Shown piece after piece: positions 7,651-18,551 of a stretch of 64,000 bases of DNA. The position numbers were made by a program, and so were the translations under genes. The stretch's first letter is position 1. Each line of letters starts with the position of its first letter. The stretch is from the NCBI RefSeq assembly GCF_004402695.1, contig NZ_SOFL01000012.1, positions 1 through 64,000 of the forward strand, read 5' to 3'. Source of the DNA: Cryobacterium adonitolivorans (GTDB lineage Bacteria; Actinomycetota; Actinomycetes; Actinomycetales; Microbacteriaceae). The notes beneath the pieces were generated by a model, which was not told the origin of the DNA, ran no database searches, and saw only the letters and a list, made by a program, of their open reading frames with translations.

Positions 7651-9397
7651 CGTCGCCGTTCCCCATCCCGAGGGCACTCTCGATGAGGGTGTCCTCGCCG
7701 TGCTGGCTGGCCGCTATGACGCTTTCGCGTTCCCACGGGGCCACGATCGGGAAGTAGCGCTCGAGGAAGTCGGTGACGGCTTCGGTGCGTACCTCGTCGC
7801 TGATCTCGGGGAAGCTGCCGTCGTTGAGGCAGAACATGTCCTGGTCGCGGCGCTTGAGCAGCTTGTTCATCTGGCGCAGCGCCAGCTTGAGCGTCGTTTC
7901 GACGTAGAGCGACCGGGCCTGGGTCTGTTCCACGGCCCGCCCGGTGGCCAGCGCGTAGTAGTGGTACAGCGAGTTGGTGACCGAGATGTCGGTGGCCGAG
8001 CGGAACCGGCTGGCCATGGTGCGTCGGAAGTCCTCGGGGAATTCCGCCTCGAGGTCGGCCATGACGCTCTTGCGCAGCGGTGCCGGAGTGTGCTCGAGGT
8101 GCCGGGTGGTGACCTTGCCGAACCGTTCGCGCAGCAGCGCCCGGTTCACCCGTGCGGCGTTCTCGAACCCGCTGCGGCTGGGGTCGTTGTCGCCCAGGCC
8201 GATGCGGGTCGCGGCCTCGACGAACTTGGTGATACCGCCGGGTGAGAAGAACAGCTCTGGTCCCACGGGACGGCCGAAGAACATGTCGTCGTTCGAGTAG
8301 ATGAAGTGCTCGGCGATGCCCGGGATGTGGTGCAGCTGGCTCTCCACGGCGTGCGAATTGTGGGTGGGCAGCACGGAGACATCCGGGAAGAAGTCCTCGC
8401 TGTTCATGATGGTCACCCGCGGGTGGTCGACCAGCCACTCGGGGGCGGGCGAGTCGGTCGCGATGAAGATGCGTCGCACCCAGGGCGCGAACATGTACAC
8501 GCTGCGCAGCGCGTACTTGAGTTCGTCGATCTGCCGGAAGCGGGCATCCGAATCGTCGCCGGAGCCGGCGACATAACCGGCCATGCGCAGGGCGCGGGCC
8601 TTCTGGAAATCGCTGGAGGAACCGTCGACCCAGGAGAAGACCAGGTCGATGTCGAAGCTGATGTCGCTGACGAGGTCGTCGAACATGTTCTGCAGGGTGC
8701 GCCAGGTGCGGCCGAAGAGCTCCACGGTGGTCTCGCGGGCCTCGGCGCGGGGCAGCCGGCGGCGCATGAGGGCGTTCTCGACGGGGGCGACGATCTCGTC
8801 TTCGCCGAACCGCCACAGTTCGAGCTGGAACGCGGTCTCGGCGCCGTAACGGAGCCGGCCGATGGGTTCGATGCGCGGCTGGTAGACCCTGAAGACGTCG
8901 GAGGTGCGCAGGGCGGCGAGGGCGCCGTCGGCGGCCAGGGCCGGGCGGGCGGGGTCGCCGTCGAGCGGCTTGAGGTAGAAGGGCGTGTTGGCGAAGGCCT
9001 CGGCCAGAACGCGGCTGATCTTCTTGCGGCGCTTGCGGTTCACGGCGATGACCGGACGGTCGTGGTCGCCGCGCACCAGCAGGTAGTCGATGCCGGCGGT
9101 GTCGAGGGCATCGGCCAGGGCGAGCAGGTCGCTGACCCGGGACTCGTGCGGGGTGAAGTGTCCGTTGATCAGGGCGATCTCGCCCTTACGCACGACCACG
9201 TCTTCGCGGTCGAAACGGCGGGTGCGGTCGTCAAGGCTGAGCAGGACGAGCTCGGGTTCGCTGCTCAGCGAGAGAAGGGGAATGGACGCGGTGTCCGGGG
9301 CCGCTTCGTCGACCGGGCTCGTCGGCGCCTCGGAGAAGCCACTGCCGGCAGCAATGTGGGAGTGTCGGGTGGAATCGGTGCGGTCGAAGCGTGCCAT
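7580..9397 (-). CDS. Stealth-family sugar-phosphate transferase (capsule/exopolysaccharide phosphotransferase)
   Basis: 605 residues from an ATG at 9397 with a strong AAGGAGG four to five nt upstream. The four Stealth blocks occur in order. CR1 is [11 protein letters not shown], near residue 254. CR2 includes [29 protein letters not shown] and [13 protein letters not shown]3 includes [13 protein letters not shown], and CR4 is [11 protein letters not shown]. Family members transfer hexose-1-phosphate units to make phosphodiester-linked surface polysaccharides. The N-terminal 200 residues are less conserved and may bind a partner or regulate. No other polysaccharide genes lie nearby. The gene converges on the phosphodiesterase and overlaps it by 71 nt. 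Confidence 0.9.
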   Translation of the reverse strand: MARFDRTDSTRHSHIAAGSGFSEAPTSPVDEAAPDTASIPLLSLSSEPELVLLSLDDRTRRFDREDVVVRKGEIALINGHFTPHESRVSDLLALADALDTAGIDYLLVRGDHDRPVIAVNRKRRKKISRVLAEAFANTPFYLKPLDGDPARPALAADGALAALRTSDVFRVYQPRIEPIGRLRYGAETAFQLELWRFGEDEIVAPVENALMRRRLPRAEARETTVELFGRTWRTLQNMFDDLVSDISFDIDLVFSWVDGSSSDFQKARALRMAGYVAGSGDDSDARFRQIDELKYALRSVYMFAPWVRRIFIATDSPAPEWLVDHPRVTIMNSEDFFPDVSVLPTHNSHAVESQLHHIPGIAEHFIYSNDDMFFGRPVGPELFFSPGGITKFVEAATRIGLGDNDPSRSGFENAARVNRALLRERFGKVTTRHLEHTPAPLRKSVMADLEAEFPEDFRRTMASRFRSATDISVTNSLYHYYALATGRAVEQTQARSLYVETTLKLALRQMNKLLKRRDQDMFCLNDGSFPEISDEVRTEAVTDFLERYFPIVAPWERESVIAASQHGEDTLIESALGMGNGDVSAEPGSAWSLAARGMRGDSPQA

Positions 9398-9670
9398 GGT
9401 CCTCCTTGGAGCAAAGTACGTGGAGCGGTAACGGATGCAGGGCTGACTGCGGGGTGCCAAGCGGTTGTGCGGGAATTGCGACGGGTGATCTCCGCGGGGC
9501 GGGCATCGATGCGCCAGGCCCCGGAGTATGCGCCCGGTCTCCCGGGCATCCACGCACCGGTCCAGGCCGGGCAATGGGCCCGCTGGGAACAGTGACGTTG
9601 CTCTAGTGTACGACGCCGGTGCGGCCGGGGCGTGACCCGCGGGCTCGGACCGGTGCGGCGTGCGCCCCGG

Positions 9671-9967
9671 TCAGGCCGCGCTGATGCCGAACAGGCCGAT
9701 GATGAGCGCCATCACCACGATGGTGACCAGCTCGTGGGCGAGGTTGAGCGCAGTGAGACCCCACGGACGGCGATCGAACGCATCGTGGGTGATCATCCGG
9801 GCGGCGGTGAAACCCGCCCAGAGGATGACGCCGGTGAGCACGGTGTTGCCCACGAAGTTGCCGCCGTAGAAGTACTGCGCGATGGCCGCCGAGCCGGCGA
9901 GCACCCAGGCCGTGATGAAGCTCACGATGATCGTGACGACGATGACCCGGGTGGCACCGAATTGCAT
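9671..9967 (-). CDS. DUF1761-like small membrane protein
   Basis: 98 residues with three to four hydrophobic segments (first about residues 5-25) and the polar block AARMITHDAFDRRPWGL between them, a pattern I associate with DUF1761 membrane proteins. No enzymatic motif is seen and the function is unknown. An ATG at 9967 begins the gene. It is flanked by genes on the same strand but with 128 and 273 bp gaps, so it is probably monocistronic. Confidence 0.7.
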   Translation of the reverse strand: MQFGATRVIVVTIIVSFITAWVLAGSAAIAQYFYGGNFVGNTVLTGVILWAGFTAARMITHDAFDRRPWGLTALNLAHELVTIVVMALIIGLFGISAA

Positions 9968-10095
9968 GCTCTCGTCCTTCCGCAGGCCAACACGGGCCCC
10001 AACTGTCTACTCGCGGCAGCATCCGGCCCTAGTGCGGGGCGCGCAACGGGCCTCACATGGCCACTCACGGGCTCGCCACGGGCGGATGGCGCGGG

Positions 10096-11967
10096 TCAGG
10101 CGAGGGCTGCGGCATCCGTGGTGGGCAGGCGGCAGACGAAGTCGCGGCAGAGGTAGGCGGTGGGCAGGCTGTCGCGGGTCGAGCGGTCGGCGAACAGCTC
10201 GAAACCGGCCGCGGCGAAGGCGGCTCCCTGCCGCTCGGTGACCACGGCGACGAGCCCGGTGCGACGCCGGGCCGCGTCAATCAGAGCCGCATCGTCCGGG
10301 GCCGAATCGCCCGGGGCCGTATCGGCACTCCCATCAGGGGTTCGATCGGGGGTGACAACGACGAGTTGCTCCACCGGCGACGCGAGGGCGGTGACGAGCC
10401 GGAGGGCGGCGCCGAAGGCGAGCGGGTTGACGTCGCCGGTGCCGACCAGCCGCACCATCCCGGCCGTGGCTGCGTCGCGGTAGCGGGCGGCACCGGTGAG
10501 CAGGTTCAGCCGCCAGGTCGCCGTGGCGATGGCCGTGAGCCCGGACGGGTAGGCACCCTCCGAGGGGTCGGTGGCGAGGTCGAGGCCCTGCGCCGTGAGC
10601 ACCGGGTCGGCGCCCTCGGGCGCGGCGAAGGTCACGCCATCGCCGGGCATGGCCCGCTCGATGAGCTCCCGTGCCGCGACCGCGTACCGCACCTCTCCGG
10701 TGGCGGTGGCGAGCTCGAGCAGGCCGCCGGCGAACATGCCGTAGTCCTCCAGTGTCGAGACCGCGGGCGAGAGCCGCCCGTCTATGGATGCACGCACCAG
10801 GGCACCGTCGGCGCGGCGGTGCGACTCGAGCAGCCGGTCGGCCGCACGGCGGGACAGGTGCAGCGCGGCATCGTCGGCGAAGGCATGTGCGGCCAGGGCG
10901 AGCGCCCCGATCGCCAGGCCGTTCCAGCCGGTGAGCACCTTGGCGTCCAGGGCCGGCGGGGCCTGGTCGCGGCGGGCATCCTCGTCAAGGGCGTAGTAGC
11001 CGCCCTCCACCCGCACCCCGTCGACGGTGCTCTCCGAGTCCTGGGCGCTGGCGAAACCGCCGTCGGGCAGCTGCAGCACCGCGCCGAGAAACCCTACGAG
11101 TCCCTCGGCGACGATGCGGGCCCAGCTTTCGCCGGTGAGCATCCACGCCCGGGTGTACAGCTCGAGCAGTTGTGCGTTGTCGTAGAGCATCCGTTCGTAG
11201 TGCGGGTCGCTCCAGTCGCGGTTGACGGCATAGCGGAAGAAGCCGCCCTCGACCGGGTCGCGCAGCGGCGACGCGCCCATGCGCTTCAGGGTGCGCAGGG
11301 CCAGCTCGCGCCCGTCGGCCCGGTCGAGCAGCAGGCCCAGGGTCGGCGCGGCGGGAAACTTGGGGGCACCGCCGAAGCCGCCGTAGACGGGATCCTCGGC
11401 CGTTGCCAGCCGGGCGACGATGTCAGCGAGCCGGGCCTGGTCGGGCAGCTCCCCCGTCACCGCGGGCGCAGCCTGGGCGAGCGCGTCGGCCAGGCCCGCT
11501 GCGCTGTCTTCCACGGCGTCCCGGCGGCTGGTCCAGGCATCCGTCACGGCGTTGAGCACCTCACGAAACGCCGGATGCCCGGGCAGCGGCGTGGGCGGCG
11601 AATACGTGCCGGCGTAGAACGGCCGGCCTGCCGGGGTGACGAACACGTTCAGCGGCCAGCCGAGGTTCTGCGTGAACGCGCCGGCGGCGGCGAGGTAGCT
11701 GGCGTCGACATCCGGATGCTCCTCCCGGTCGACCTTGATGCTCACAAAATGCTCGTTGAGGTAGGCGGCTACGCCCACGTCGCTGAAGCTCTCGCGGGCC
11801 ATCACGTGGCACCAGTGGCAGGTGGCGTAGCCGATCGACACCAGAACGGGCACGTCGCGCCGGCGGGCCTCTTCGAATGCGGCCTCACCCCACGGCTGCC
11901 AGTCGACGGGGTTCTCGGCGTGCGAGCGCAGATACGGGCTGATGGCGTCGGCGAGGCGATTCGGCAT
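10096..11967 (-). CDS. DUF255 thioredoxin-domain protein (YyaL/SPATA20 family)
   Basis: 623 residues from the ATG at 11967. An open frame continues upstream but crosses repeat elements and lacks family features. The N-terminal thioredoxin-like domain has C50-H-W-C53 in [13 protein letters not shown] and the [15 protein letters not shown] block. The remaining 450 residues form an (alpha/alpha)-barrel of the six-hairpin glycosidase or N-acylglucosamine epimerase type (for example [17 protein letters not shown]). Length and order match the family. The biochemical activity is not established for bacterial members. The start [17 protein letters not shown] is characteristic. Confidence 0.92.
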   Translation of the reverse strand: MPNRLADAISPYLRSHAENPVDWQPWGEAAFEEARRRDVPVLVSIGYATCHWCHVMARESFSDVGVAAYLNEHFVSIKVDREEHPDVDASYLAAAGAFTQNLGWPLNVFVTPAGRPFYAGTYSPPTPLPGHPAFREVLNAVTDAWTSRRDAVEDSAAGLADALAQAAPAVTGELPDQARLADIVARLATAEDPVYGGFGGAPKFPAAPTLGLLLDRADGRELALRTLKRMGASPLRDPVEGGFFRYAVNRDWSDPHYERMLYDNAQLLELYTRAWMLTGESWARIVAEGLVGFLGAVLQLPDGGFASAQDSESTVDGVRVEGGYYALDEDARRDQAPPALDAKVLTGWNGLAIGALALAAHAFADDAALHLSRRAADRLLESHRRADGALVRASIDGRLSPAVSTLEDYGMFAGGLLELATATGEVRYAVAARELIERAMPGDGVTFAAPEGADPVLTAQGLDLATDPSEGAYPSGLTAIATATWRLNLLTGAARYRDAATAGMVRLVGTGDVNPLAFGAALRLVTALASPVEQLVVVTPDRTPDGSADTAPGDSAPDDAALIDAARRRTGLVAVVTERQGAAFAAAGFELFADRSTRDSLPTAYLCRDFVCRLPTTDAAALA

Positions 11968-12034
11968 GGCTCCATTGTGACCTGGCGATCTCCGATCCGG
12001 CTGGTCGTGGCGATATCCCGGCGCTGGCCACCAC

Positions 12035-12095
12035 CGCGAGTTGCCGCGTAACGCCCCATCGAGCCACCCGACGGGGCCATCTGACGCGACTTCGA
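12035..12095. repeat. 61-bp palindromic element, family II, diverged copy
   Basis: It begins CGCGAGTTGCCGCGTAACGC, and the right half (GGGGCCATCTGACGCGACTT, 12073-12092) is a degraded complement. The adjacent copy starts 13 bp later with the same first 13 bases. The element is intergenic, between the DUF255 gene start and a small membrane protein. Confidence 0.5.
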
Positions 12096-12108
12096 CGCTC
12101 CGGGCCCC

Positions 12109-12169
12109 CGCGAGTTGCCGCACAGTGCCGCTTCGGAGCGCTGGATGGAGCGCTTTGCGGCAAGTCGCG
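12109..12169. repeat. 61-bp palindromic element, family II, best copy
   Basis: The left arm is CGCGAGTTGCCGCA and the right arm TGCGGCAAGTCGCG, which pair over 14 positions with one mismatch. The interior has AGTGCCGCTTC and GAGCGCTTTG. The length is exactly 61 bp. Related copies are at 12035, 56322, 63321 and 63381. It could be a structured intergenic repeat (REP-like) or a terminator. Confidence 0.65.
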
Positions 12170-12241
12170 CGCCACGACTCGTCTGGGGAGGCTTGCCGAG
12201 CCGGGGGCCGGCTGTGAGACTGGATGCGACGAAGGGGCACG

Positions 12242-12358
12242 ATGGAACTCTGGGCACTGCTGCTGGGCATCGGCGCGATGGCCCTGCTCGCCGTCGCCGT
12301 TCTCGTGGGCTTCGGCTCCCTCCCGGCGCTCTCGCCCGCCGAACCGCCGCGGCGCTGA
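12242..12358 (+). CDS. single-pass small membrane protein, 38 aa
   Basis: An ATG at 12242 opens 38 codons. Residues 3-28 ([20 protein letters not shown] and beyond) form one transmembrane helix, followed by a short Pro-rich tail ending EPPRR. The upstream AAGGGGC (12231-12237) could serve as a ribosome-binding site. The gene is too short for a family call. The hydrophobic helix with a sharp positive tail suggests a real small membrane protein upstream of the J-domain gene, 65 bp away on the same strand. Confidence 0.5.
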   Translation: MELWALLLGIGAMALLAVAVLVGFGSLPALSPAEPPRR

Positions 12359-12423
12359 CCGGACGCCTCTCCTAGCCAGCCGCCCATGAACATCCACCGC
12401 CGTCCCGTGACCGTCTGCAGCGT

Positions 12424-13173
12424 ATGACCGAGCGCACGATGACCCCGGCCGAAGCGGCGGCGCTCCTCGAGGTCGCGGTTGACGCCGAACTGGAGCAAGT
12501 GGAGCGCGCCTTCAGGTACCAGGCCCAGCGCTCGCACCCCGACCGGTTGACCGCCGCGACCCCGGCCGAGCTGGCCGCCGCGGCCGCCCGGTTCGACAGG
12601 ATCACCCAGGCACGGGCCGTGCTGCGGGAGGCCGAGACCGATCGGATGCGCCGCTCCCCCGGTTCCGCCGAACACTGGCCGCCCGGAAGCGCGGTGCCCG
12701 GCTCGGGGGCAGGCTCCGATGCCGGCGCGGGCTCGTCGGCCTGGTCCGGCACCGGCCCGGCGTCGCGCCGCACCGGTCGGGGAGCCCCGCCGGGTTGGGC
12801 GGCAACGGAGCCGTACCAGCCGGCGGAGCCCGCCGGCCCGTGGCTGTTCTGGGTGTGGACGGCACTCTACGCGTTGGCTGCCGTGATCTCGGTCATCGGC
12901 GGGCCGCTGCCCCAGTCCCCGCTCGACCTATGGCTGCGGCTGGTGCCGCTGGGACTGGCATCCGTCGCCTTCGCCCGCACCGGTCGCACCGTCTACCTGG
13001 TGATCGTGCTGATCCTGGGCGCCGCGACGGCGGTACTCACGGTGATGTTCGCCTCGTTCGGACCCCTCGTGGCGCTGCAGTTGCTCATCGCTCCGGTGCT
13101 GGGGCTCGTGGCCCTCGGCCGGCCCAAGCAGCTCAGGCGCCGGTCAACCGCCCCGCCGCGCCCCGCCGGCTAG
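12424..13173 (+). CDS. J-domain membrane protein
   Basis: 249 residues. Residues 1-75 form a DnaJ-type J-domain with the diagnostic H-P-D in QAQRSHPDR, which would stimulate DnaK ATPase. A Gly/Ser/Pro-rich linker (about 75-138) follows. Then come three to four hydrophobic segments (for example [20 protein letters not shown]) and a basic C-terminus. There is no zinc-finger or substrate-binding domain, so this is not a general DnaJ but a membrane-anchored co-chaperone. The N-terminus predicts a cytoplasmic J-domain. Specific clients are unknown. Confidence 0.82.
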   Translation: MTERTMTPAEAAALLEVAVDAELEQVERAFRYQAQRSHPDRLTAATPAELAAAAARFDRITQARAVLREAETDRMRRSPGSAEHWPPGSAVPGSGAGSDAGAGSSAWSGTGPASRRTGRGAPPGWAATEPYQPAEPAGPWLFWVWTALYALAAVISVIGGPLPQSPLDLWLRLVPLGLASVAFARTGRTVYLVIVLILGAATAVLTVMFASFGPLVALQLLIAPVLGLVALGRPKQLRRRSTAPPRPAG

Positions 13174-13209
13174 CGGCCCCGACCGCGCTCGCGACGCCGC
13201 AGGGCACGA

Positions 13210-13875
13210 TCAGACCAGGGCCCGTTCCACGATCGCCCGGCGGCGTTGCACCCGGGTCCAGATCACGAAGCCGGTGATGGTGAAGACGCCATAGAAGAGG
13301 TACAGGATCGCCGAGGCGTAATAGCCGGCACTGATCAGCAGGGGCACGCCGACGATGTCGACGGCCACCCAGATCAGCCAGAACTCGGTCCAGCCGCGGG
13401 CCATGCCGTAGGTGGCCAGCAGGGAGCCGGTGAAGATCCACGCGTCGGCCCAGACCGGTTCGAAGGAGCCCAGCGCCCGGAAGATCGGGGTGAGCACCAG
13501 CGTGCCGACGACCAGACCCAAACCCAGGCCGATGCGCGCGCGGGTGCCGGCCCAGTGCGGGGCGACGGCGACGGTGCCGACCGAGCGGCTGCGCGACCAC
13601 TGCACCCAGCCGTAGATCGAGACGATGATGAACATCACCTGGCGGCCGGCCTGGCCGAGCAGGTTCACCGGGTTGGGCGTGCCGAAGACGGCGCCGAGGA
13701 ACACCGTGAACAGCAGGGCGTTGCCGAGGATGCCCACCGGCCACGCCCAGATCTTGCGGCGCATCCCGCCGACGGCGCTGGCGATGCCGAAGACGTTGCC
13801 GATGATCTCGCGCCAGAGGATCGTCTGGCTGCCGATCTGCAGCTGGGCGTCAAAAAGCCAATCGATCAGGGACAC
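13210..13875 (-). CDS. pnuC: PnuC-family nicotinamide riboside transporter
   Basis: 221 residues if started at the GTG at 13875, which has AGAGAAG upstream. The frame is open to 13920 but those extra residues are charged and unlike the family. Seven hydrophobic segments, the early block IGNVFGIASA, WPVGILGNALLF, the YGWVQW motif and the late EFWLIWVAVDI block are typical of PnuC facilitators. These bring nicotinamide riboside into the cell for NAD synthesis. No NadR or kinase gene is adjacent, and I see no riboswitch in the upstream 100 bp. Confidence 0.88.
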   Translation of the reverse strand: MSLIDWLFDAQLQIGSQTILWREIIGNVFGIASAVGGMRRKIWAWPVGILGNALLFTVFLGAVFGTPNPVNLLGQAGRQVMFIIVSIYGWVQWSRSRSVGTVAVAPHWAGTRARIGLGLGLVVGTLVLTPIFRALGSFEPVWADAWIFTGSLLATYGMARGWTEFWLIWVAVDIVGVPLLISAGYYASAILYLFYGVFTITGFVIWTRVQRRRAIVERALV

Positions 13876-13985
13876 AAGGATACTTCTCTCCCGGATGGGT
13901 CGCATCCGTGCACGTCCCAATGTAAGGCGTTCGGGAGCGGGACTATTCCGCGGGCGTCACCGAATGGCGCGGATCCATCGGCGCG

Positions 13986-14567
13986 TCACCAGACGATCGC
14001 GGCGGAGTCCGCCGAGAGGTTGGCCGGCAGGCTGGCCCGCACCAGCGGCAGCCCGCGGCGGATGGCCTGGTCGATGCGGTCGCTGAGCTCGGCGTTGGTC
14101 ACCCGGTAGTCGGTGAATTCGGAGTCCTTGGCGTACACCCCCAGCGGCAGGGTGAGCGCCTGGAAGAAGCTGAACAGCGGCCGGAACTGGTGCTCGAGGA
14201 TCAGCGCGTGCCGGTCGCTGCCGCCCGTCGCGGCGAGCAGCACCGGCTTGTCGACGAGCGAGTACTGCTCGACGAAGTCGAAGACGTGCTTGAACAGCCC
14301 GGTGAACGAGGCCCGGTAAACCGGGGACGCCACGATGAGCAAGTCGGCGCCCTCGATGCGCTGCAGGTCGGCCTCGGCCGCGGCGGAGAGCTCGTCGCGG
14401 CGGAGCGCCCCGGAGAACTCGCGGCCCACCCGGCTCAGCTCGATCAGGTGCACTTCGATCGAGAGTTCCCGTTCGAGCGCGTCGAGGATCGCCCGCACCA
14501 GGGCGGTGGTCTTCGAGGGCGCGTGCAGGCTGCCGGAAACGGCGACGACGTTCAGGGTGTACGACAT
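13986..14567 (-). CDS. NADPH-dependent FMN reductase (MsuE/SsuE-like)
   Basis: 193 residues. The flavodoxin-like fold is shown by the N-terminal strand VVAVSGSLHAPSKT (phosphate-binding loop) and the SPVYRASFTGLFKHVFDF block, which is highly characteristic of the MsuE branch. It would reduce FMN for a two-component flavin monooxygenase, often in sulfonate desulfonation. No partner monooxygenase is in the window, so the partner is unknown. The ATG is at 14567. It is probably monocistronic, 110 bp from pnuC. Confidence 0.88.
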   Translation of the reverse strand: MSYTLNVVAVSGSLHAPSKTTALVRAILDALERELSIEVHLIELSRVGREFSGALRRDELSAAAEADLQRIEGADLLIVASPVYRASFTGLFKHVFDFVEQYSLVDKPVLLAATGGSDRHALILEHQFRPLFSFFQALTLPLGVYAKDSEFTDYRVTNAELSDRIDQAIRRGLPLVRASLPANLSADSAAIVW

Positions 14568-14754
14568 GTTCCGACGCTAAATCCCTCCGCCGGATGCCGC
14601 CACCCGCGCCGACGCACGGCGTAAGACGATGGATGGCCCGGTGCCGGCCGCATCCGCTGCCCCACGACCCGCGAAAGGGCACTTTCGGCCCCTCTGCGAG
14701 CTCCCGGTGGGCCGCATCTGCCCCCTCGGCACCAGGGCATCCCGCGAGATGACG

Positions 14755-14791
14755 CGAACGGCCCCTTCGCGCGCGCCGAAGGGGCCGTTCG
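14755..14791. terminator. 15-bp perfect hairpin, terminator-like
   Basis: CGAACGGCCCCTTCG (14755-14769) pairs perfectly with CGAAGGGGCCGTTCG (14777-14791) around a 7-nt loop. It lies 20 bp beyond the stop of the aldo/keto reductase on the minus strand. There is no T-tract, as is common for actinobacterial I-shaped terminators. Confidence 0.7.
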
Positions 14792-14811
14792 TGTCGGCTC
14801 GCGCCGTGAGA

Positions 14812-15654
<843 letters not shown>

Positions 15655-15715
15655 CTAGGCACCGGCCGCCTCCGGCGCACGTCACGCATGCCGAGAGCGT
15701 AATCCCGGGCAACGG

Positions 15716-16900
15716 TCAGTGCTTGATGGCAGGGAACGGATGCCGGTGCGCGGCAGTCTGGGCGTCCGAGCTGAACGCCGTGGCCGTTCCGTGTGCGGTG
15801 AGCCTGACCCGGCTGCCGACGGAGGTGCCGGTCGTTCCGCGGTGCCGAACGTGGACGACGGTTCCGCCGGCCGCGCCGTCGATGCGCACGGTGAGCTGCA
15901 CCTCTGGCCCGTAGAAGTCGACCGCCTCGACCCGGCCGACGCAGGCGCCCCCGCAGGAACCCGGCGCGTCCGCCGAGCCGACCGTCGCTTCCGGGCCGAG
16001 CCCGTCGAGGTGCTCAACCACGATCTGCTCTGGACGCAACATGATGCAGGCCGTGCCGCGCAGGCTCGTGGGTAACACCGGCAGAGTGCCGAGAGCACAC
16101 TGGGCGACACCGTCGCCGATTATGGCCGGCAGCACGACCGCGTCGCCAAGGAAACGGGCCGTGAACAGGTCGGCCGGGCGCCAGTACAGTTCCCGCGGCG
16201 ACCCGACCTGGCCGAGGTGGCCGTCGCGGAGCACAGCGAGCTGGTGCGCGAAGCTCATCGCCTCGGCCTGGTCGTGGGTGACCAGCACTGTCGTGATTTC
16301 GGCGCGCTCAAGCGTCGCGGCGACGATGTCGCGGGTCACGGCCCTGAGGCCGGCGTCGAGGGCAGAGAACGGCTCATCGAGCAGCATCACCCGCGGGCGG
16401 CGGGCGAGAGCCCTGGCCAGGGCGACGCGTTGCTGCTGGCCGCCCGAGAGCTCGTCGGGGCGGCGCGCGGCGAAGTCCGGGGTCAGCGACACCATGCCGA
16501 GCAGTTCGTCGACCGCCTTTCGGCGGCCCAGCCGGGTGCCGCTGCGCAGGGCCGGCCCGAGGCCGAAGGCGATGTTCTGCCCGACGGTGAGGTGCGGGAA
16601 CAGGGCGCCGTCCTGGGCGACGTAGCCGATTCCCCGCCGGTGGGCCGCCACGGCGATGCCCGGTGCGGCAACCTCGCGGCCGTGGACGGTGATCGTGCCG
16701 ACGTCGGGCAGCTCGAAGCCGCTTATCAGGCGAAGCAGGGTGGTCTTCCCCGACCCCGACGCACCCACGATCACGGTGCGGCTGCCCTCTGGCACGGTGA
16801 GTGCGATGTCATCGAGGATGGTCGCCCCGCCGAACCGTTTGCCCACGCCGACCATCTCGACCGCGGCCTGCTCGGCACCGGCCTGCGCCCGCCCGCTCAC
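15716..16900 (-). CDS. fbpC: ferric iron ABC transporter, ATP-binding protein (FbpC-like)
   Basis: 394 residues. Walker A is GASGSGKTT (46-54), with the signature LSGGQQQR and Walker B MLLDEPFSALD. A C-terminal TOBE-like regulatory region (about 250-394) is typical of the FbpC/PotA group. The start overlaps the permease stop by 4 nt (ATGA). It is the third gene of an iron-regulated operon that takes up Fe3+ delivered by the binding protein. The assignment to iron rather than thiamine or sulfate rests on the iron box upstream of the operon and on the binding protein type. Confidence 0.88.
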   Translation of the reverse strand: MSGRAQAGAEQAAVEMVGVGKRFGGATILDDIALTVPEGSRTVIVGASGSGKTTLLRLISGFELPDVGTITVHGREVAAPGIAVAAHRRGIGYVAQDGALFPHLTVGQNIAFGLGPALRSGTRLGRRKAVDELLGMVSLTPDFAARRPDELSGGQQQRVALARALARRPRVMLLDEPFSALDAGLRAVTRDIVAATLERAEITTVLVTHDQAEAMSFAHQLAVLRDGHLGQVGSPRELYWRPADLFTARFLGDAVVLPAIIGDGVAQCALGTLPVLPTSLRGTACIMLRPEQIVVEHLDGLGPEATVGSADAPGSCGGACVGRVEAVDFYGPEVQLTVRIDGAAGGTVVHVRHRGTTGTSVGSRVRLTAHGTATAFSSDAQTAAHRHPFPAIKH

Positions 16901-18540
16901 GAGACGGCCGCCAGTCGCGACCGGGCGAACAGGAGGTAGGTGACCGGCAGGCTCAGTACGATCATCAGCAGTGCGTACGGGGCCGCCCCGACATAGTCAA
17001 TGTCGTTCACCTTCGACCAGAATTGGATCGCCAGCGTGCGGGTGCCGTTCGGCGCCAGGAGAAGCGTCGCGGTCAGCTCGGTGACGATCCCGAGGAAAAC
17101 AAGCGCCGCCGCGGCGAGGGCGGACGGCGCGAAGAAGCGGGCGGTCACGCTCAGGAACGCGGCGACCGGGTGCTTGCCGAGCGACCGGGCGGCCTCCTCC
17201 AGCCCGACCGGCACCTGCGCGAGCCCGGCGCGCAGGTTTACAAGCGCCCGGGGCAGGAACATCAGCACGTAGGTCACGACGACCAGCACTGCGGTCTGGT
17301 AGAGCGGCTGCACGAAACGGATGCTCACTGTCACCAGCGCGAGCGCCGTCACGATCCCGGGCAGCGAGCTGGTGAGGTAGTTGACCGACTCGAGGCCGCG
17401 CGCCAGCCGGCTCGGGTGCCGCACCGCGAGGAACGCGACCGGGAAGGCGAGCAGACACGTCGCGAGGGCGCCGGCCAGCCCGTAGCCGACCGTCTGCAGG
17501 AACGCCTCTGCCACGACGCCGTCGGACCACACCTCGACGCCACCGCGCACGAGCCAGCGGATGACGCTCGAAAACGGGACGCCGATCGACAGCACGAACA
17601 GGCCGCCGAGGAACAGGTAGCCGAGCGGAGTGAACATCCCCAATCCGCGCCGTTGGGCGTCCTTGGCGACGCCTGAGCCGATCCGGGCGTAGCGGGACCT
17701 GCCGCGAGCGCCGGACTCCCCGACCAATAGGAATAGACAGCAGAGCACGAGCACCCCGGCCAGCGCGTTCGCCGCCGGACCGTTGAAGGTGGAGCGGTAC
17801 TGCTCGACGATCGCGGTCGTGAAGGTGTCGAAGCGGATCATCGCGAAGGCGCCGTACTCGGAGAGCAGGTGCAGTCCCACCAGGAGCGAGCCACCGAGAA
17901 TCGGCAGCCGCAACTGGGGCAGGACTACGCGCAAGAAAACCCCGCCTGGGCCGCTGCCGAGCGAACCGGCGGCCTCTTCGACGGTCGGGTCCAGGCGCCG
18001 CAACGCGGCCGCGCAGGGCAGGTAGACGAGCGGGAAGTAGGACAGGGTCGCGATCAGCACGCCGGACCACAGTCCGTTCAGCGAGGGGATGGCGCTGACC
18101 CAGCCATAGCTGTTCACGAACGCCGGCACTGCGAGCGGGGTCGCCAGAAGCACCGCGAACACCCGGGCGCCGGGCAGCCTCGTGCGCCCGACCAACCAGG
18201 CGCAGCCCACTCCGATTGCCGCGCACAGCGGTACGGTGATAACGACGAGGCCGACCGTGTTCATCAGCAGTTCGCCGACCCGGGGCCGGAACACGAGCGC
18301 CGACAGCGCCGGCCAGCCGGTGAGGATCCCCGTCACGATCACATAGCCGAGCGGCAGCAGTCCGAACAGCGCCACCGTGCACGCCACGGCCACGATGAAC
18401 GGCGACGGGCGCCGGCCGACGCGGCCGACGGCATCCGTCTGCACCGGACCGCGGGGCCCACCGCGAGCGTCGGCAGCGCCCCCGGCTGCGGGCAGCCTGG
18501 ACTCAGGCGTCGTTGTCTCTGGTGCGCGGGTGAGGGACAT
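16897..18540 (-). CDS. fbpB: ferric iron ABC transporter permease (FbpB-like, fused double permease)
   Basis: 547 residues with about 12 hydrophobic segments, formed by two tandem permease domains in one chain. Each carries an EAA-type loop (for example EEAAGSLGSGPGG and EEAARSLGKHPV) that docks on the ATPase. The first 40 residues are Pro/Ala/Arg-rich and likely cytoplasmic. The gene starts 11 nt after the binding-protein stop and overlaps fbpC by 4 nt. The fused architecture is standard for Fbp/Sfu systems. Confidence 0.88.
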   Translation of the reverse strand: MSLTRAPETTTPESRLPAAGGAADARGGPRGPVQTDAVGRVGRRPSPFIVAVACTVALFGLLPLGYVIVTGILTGWPALSALVFRPRVGELLMNTVGLVVITVPLCAAIGVGCAWLVGRTRLPGARVFAVLLATPLAVPAFVNSYGWVSAIPSLNGLWSGVLIATLSYFPLVYLPCAAALRRLDPTVEEAAGSLGSGPGGVFLRVVLPQLRLPILGGSLLVGLHLLSEYGAFAMIRFDTFTTAIVEQYRSTFNGPAANALAGVLVLCCLFLLVGESGARGRSRYARIGSGVAKDAQRRGLGMFTPLGYLFLGGLFVLSIGVPFSSVIRWLVRGGVEVWSDGVVAEAFLQTVGYGLAGALATCLLAFPVAFLAVRHPSRLARGLESVNYLTSSLPGIVTALALVTVSIRFVQPLYQTAVLVVVTYVLMFLPRALVNLRAGLAQVPVGLEEAARSLGKHPVAAFLSVTARFFAPSALAAAALVFLGIVTELTATLLLAPNGTRTLAIQFWSKVNDIDYVGAAPYALLMIVLSLPVTYLLFARSRLAAVS

Positions 18541-18551
18541 CGGGTCCTAGT

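Noticed and set aside
13133-13744. 203-residue minus-strand frame opposite the pnuC region
   Set aside because: It overlaps pnuC in another frame on the same strand and lacks the hydrophobic pattern; PnuC motifs fix the correct frame.
13876-13985. Riboswitch upstream of pnuC
   Set aside because: No conserved stem or ligand-binding pattern for NAD, thiamine or flavin elements is visible, and the leader is short.
14640-14750. Additional copy of family II palindrome
   Set aside because: GCGAAAGGGCACTTTCGG and CCCGCGAGATG are reminiscent, but no 61-bp unit with paired arms can be drawn.
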